In this document: positions 4,318 through 6,673 of the stretch, in pieces
Numbering within the stretch: position 1 is the first letter of the stretch
Layout of the letters: each line of letters begins with the position of its first letter
Source of the DNA: JAAYLN01 sp964592855
GTDB taxonomy: Bacteria; Verrucomicrobiota; Kiritimatiellia; RFP12; JAAYLN01
Assembly: GCA_964592855.1 (NCBI GenBank)
Contig: CAZQKI010000235.1
Span: forward strand, 1-6,673
Length of the DNA stretch: 6,673 bases
Direction of reading: 5' to 3'
Program-made: the position numbers and the translations under genes
Notes under the pieces: generated by a model
Seen by the model: the letters and a program-made list of their open reading frames with translations, nothing else
What the model was told of the DNA's origin: nothing
The model's database searches: none

Positions 4318-6567
4318 TTATACCTTTGACGGGGTGCTGATCTTCGCCCGCAGTTCGGCCTCGGTCATCAGGGGTACGCCCAGTTGTCCGGCACGGGCAA
4401 CCTTGGAGGCGCCGGGGGATTCACCGGCCAGCAGATAGCGGGTGGCCTTCGAAACGGCGTCGGCCACCTTGCCGCCCGCGAGGCGCACCAGCTCCGCCAT
4501 CTCCTCACGCGACTGGCTCATCGTCCCGGTGATGACAAAGGTCAGTCCCGACAAGGGACCTTCCACCACATCGATCGGCGGAGTCCCCTGCGGATTGATT
4601 CCCAGCGCTTCGAGCCGGGCGGCCGTGCGCCGGCCCCAGTCCGACTCCGCAAAGGCGATCAGTTCGCGCGCCGCTTCGACCTTGATCTCGCAGATGTACT
4701 TGGGCGGTTTCGCGTCCGCCTTGCACGACAGCCGCGCCAAACCCCGCGCCGCGAGGCCGTCGCCGATGCGCGCCACCTCGGTGCAGCACGTCTCAAAACG
4801 CTCCGCCGCGTCGCCGATGTCTCCATCGCCGCGCCGGCTCCGCGACCGCGGATTCAGCAGGGCCGCCTGTTCCGTCAGTTCGGCAAGCTGGATCACGGCC
4901 CGGAGAATCTCCGAAGCCAGCAGCGCCTTGAAATCGGCATGCGCCGCCGCCACCTGTACCGCGACGGTCTCGCCGATTCCGGGAATGCCCAGCGCAACCA
5001 GCCAGCGCGACAACGGCAGCGTGCGCGCCGTCTGCAGCGCCTTCACGATCTTCTCCGCCTGCTTGCCTCCCAGCAGCCGCGGACCGTCCCCCTCGCCCAG
5101 ATTCACTTTTGCGAGGTCATAGACGGGCCAGTCGTACAAATCCAGCGGATCGGCCAGCTTGCCCGTCGCCACCAACGCCTCGGCGACCTTGCCCCCCAGT
5201 CCTTCAATGTCCAATGCGCCGCGGGTCGAGAAATACTCCAGCCGCGCGACCAGCCGCGCGGGGCAGGCGGGATTCTGGCAGCGATGTGCAACCTCTTCTT
5301 CCAGACGCGTCACGGGCTGGCCGCAGGCCGGGCAGGCGGCGGGCATCGCGAAGATCCGCTCCGCGCCGGTCCGCTTCCCGGCGATGACGCTTTCGACGGC
5401 GGGAATCACATCGCCGGCCTTGACGATCCAGACGGCATCGCCGATGCGGATATCCTTCCGCGCAATTTCATCGGCGTTGTGAAGCGTGGCGCGGGCGATC
5501 ACCGAACCGGCCAGCGGCACGGGCTCCAGCTCGGCCACGGGCGTCAGAACGCCGCTGCGGCCCACCTGTACCGTGATGGACCGGACCACCGTCTCGGCAC
5601 GCTCGGGTTCGAATTTGAAGGCGCGTGCGTGGCGCGGACTCTTGGCGGTGCTGCCGAGCGGCGCATGCCAGCGCCGCTCGTTGACCTTCAGCACGGCGCC
5701 GTCCATCTCAAAGGGAAAATCGTGGCGGAGCGTCTCCAGTTCGTCCAGTGCCTGCATGACGTCCGCCATGCCGGCGCACGGCCAGGCGCGCGGCGCGACG
5801 GGCAGGCCCCACTTGCGGAACTGCGCGGTCATCTCCTGCTGGGTTTCAAACTCGATACCCTCGAGCGCGCCCGTTCCGTAGAAGATCGCGCTGAGCGGAC
5901 GTTTGGCGACCTCCCGCGGATCGAGAAGCTTGAGCGAGCCCGCGGCCGCGTTGCGCGGGTTGGCGAAGGGCGGGAGCCCCTCCGCCTCCTGACGGCCCGT
6001 CATTTCGGCGAAAGCCGCCTTGGGCAGGTAGGCTTCGCCCCGGACTTCGACCACGGCGGCCGTTGTCTCGATGCGGAGCGGAATGGTGCGGATGGTCTTG
6101 ACGTTGGCCGTGATGTCGTCGCCGACCTCGCCGTCCCCGCGCGTCGCGGCGCGCACCAGCAGGCCCTGCTCGTAGCGGAGGCTCAGCGCGACGCCGTCGA
6201 TCTTCGGCTCGACGACAAAGGTGCAGGCGATGTCGGGTATCTGGCGGCGGAGGAAGGTCTCGAAATCGGCGAGGTCGCCGCGGGAGTGAACCTTGTCCAG
6301 GCTCATCATCGGCGGATCGTGGCGGACCTGCGCAAAGGCGGTCGCCGGCGCCCCGCCGACCCGGCGCGTCGGGGAGTCGGCCTGCGCCAGTTCCGGATGG
6401 TCGCGCTCCAGCGCTTCGAGCTCACGGTACAAGGCATCGTAATCGGCATCGCCGATTTCGGGGCGCGCCTCGACGAAATAGAGGCGGTCGTGCCGGGCGA
6501 TCTCCTGCCGAAGAAAGGCGGCACGCTGCACGGGATCGGCGGAGGCAAAGAGGTCCAACTGCTCCAT
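4318..6567 (-). CDS. ligA: NAD-dependent DNA ligase LigA
   Basis: LigA seals nicks between Okazaki fragments and in repair, using NAD+ through an adenylated lysine. From the ATG at 6567 it has 749 residues, against roughly 670 in the typical enzyme. Domain Ia, which binds NMN, is at about 15-65 and includes DADYDALYREL (40-50). The adenylation domain follows with EPKIDG (120-125, nucleophile Lys122), then TRGDGEVGDD (142-151) and NPRNAAAGSLK (203-213). An OB fold spans about 320-400. A zinc finger uses Cys412, Cys415, Cys430 and Cys435. Helix-hairpin-helix motifs include LGIPGIGE (526-533). A C-terminal BRCT domain covers about 668-742 with FVITGT (677-682). The extra length is largely an insert at about 556-627 within the HhH region. 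The ATG overlaps the upstream stop (TGATG). A GTG one codon earlier, at 6570, is an alternative start. Confidence 0.97.
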   Translation of the reverse strand: MEQLDLFASADPVQRAAFLRQEIARHDRLYFVEARPEIGDADYDALYRELEALERDHPELAQADSPTRRVGGAPATAFAQVRHDPPMMSLDKVHSRGDLADFETFLRRQIPDIACTFVVEPKIDGVALSLRYEQGLLVRAATRGDGEVGDDITANVKTIRTIPLRIETTAAVVEVRGEAYLPKAAFAEMTGRQEAEGLPPFANPRNAAAGSLKLLDPREVAKRPLSAIFYGTGALEGIEFETQQEMTAQFRKWGLPVAPRAWPCAGMADVMQALDELETLRHDFPFEMDGAVLKVNERRWHAPLGSTAKSPRHARAFKFEPERAETVVRSITVQVGRSGVLTPVAELEPVPLAGSVIARATLHNADEIARKDIRIGDAVWIVKAGDVIPAVESVIAGKRTGAERIFAMPAACPACGQPVTRLEEEVAHRCQNPACPARLVARLEYFSTRGALDIEGLGGKVAEALVATGKLADPLDLYDWPVYDLAKVNLGEGDGPRLLGGKQAEKIVKALQTARTLPLSRWLVALGIPGIGETVAVQVAAAHADFKALLASEILRAVIQLAELTEQAALLNPRSRSRRGDGDIGDAAERFETCCTEVARIGDGLAARGLARLSCKADAKPPKYICEIKVEAARELIAFAESDWGRRTAARLEALGINPQGTPPIDVVEGPLSGLTFVITGTMSQSREEMAELVRLAGGKVADAVSKATRYLLAGESPGASKVARAGQLGVPLMTEAELRAKISTPSKV

Positions 6568-6673
6568 CACTTAACCGGCAGGGTGGGTGCCAGATTCTTC
6601 AAGTCGGTCCAGAGGGTTCCCTCGCCCGCGTGCATGATGCGGATGCTGATGGCGGGGTTCAGCTTGTCCACGA
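6567..6673 (-). CDS. C-terminal end of an unidentified gene upstream of ligA (partial)
   Basis: The window edge cuts this gene. Only the last 34 codons are present, reading in frame from 6671 to TGA at 6569-6567. The tail includes the segments NPAISIRIMHAGEGTLWTDL and LAPTLPVK. It reads like real protein, with codons mostly ending in C or G, and its stop overlaps the ligA ATG by one base (TGATG), which indicates a shared transcript and translational coupling. The family is not recognised from this short piece. The strand-like ISIRIM followed by a polar helix would suit the end of a soluble or membrane-associated domain, but no function can be claimed. Confidence 0.75.
   Translation of the reverse strand, partial: VDKLNPAISIRIMHAGEGTLWTDLKNLAPTLPVK

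Noticed and set aside
4442..5881. Several plus-strand frames opposite ligA
   Set aside because: These are shadows of the ligase gene in GC-rich DNA. Their products are Ser/Arg/Pro/Ala-rich without domains.

Overview
The window looks like bacterial chromosomal DNA of fairly high GC content. It carries an NAD-dependent DNA ligase, found almost only in bacteria, and a gene with a lipoprotein signal peptide, which points to a cell with a conventional lipoprotein pathway, probably Gram-negative. A Kiritimatiellota/Verrucomicrobiota-type source would fit the lipoprotein and the unusual ligase, but nothing in the window proves it.

Layout. (1) Positions 1-822 hold no convincing full gene. The stretch contains possible decayed minus-strand reading frames (187-524), a hairpin cluster (89-118), a long imperfect palindrome (533-608) and a small plus-strand ORF with a strong Shine-Dalgarno sequence (654-806). 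(2) Positions 841-3179, plus strand, carry a two-gene unit read here as a type II restriction-modification system. A C5-cytosine DNA methyltransferase with all main motifs is overlapped by 16 bases by a gene for a probable restriction endonuclease, which has a PD-(D/E)XK-like core with Gln in place of the second acidic residue. (3) Positions 3180-3231 are a short convergent junction with a GC hairpin. (4) Positions 3232-6673, minus strand, are a tightly packed operon read right to left: the C-terminal end of an unidentified gene, ligA, and a secreted lipoprotein with a glycoside-hydrolase-like TIM-barrel look.

How the parts work together. The methyltransferase and its partner form a host-protection/DNA-cleavage pair, with the methyltransferase first in the transcript. 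No controller (C) protein, Vsr endonuclease, integrase, transposase or tRNA is visible. The ligase operon is housekeeping in nature and is transcribed toward the R-M unit. The degenerate left flank next to a compact R-M cassette suggests a region of gene turnover (inference).

The points most worth a second look are the endonuclease with its QxK active site and unassigned family, the roughly 105-residue N-terminal extension and HTH-like C-terminal tail of the methyltransferase, the palindrome upstream of the cassette, and an insert of about 70 residues in the ligase HhH domain. I see no multi-gene system that is clearly new.
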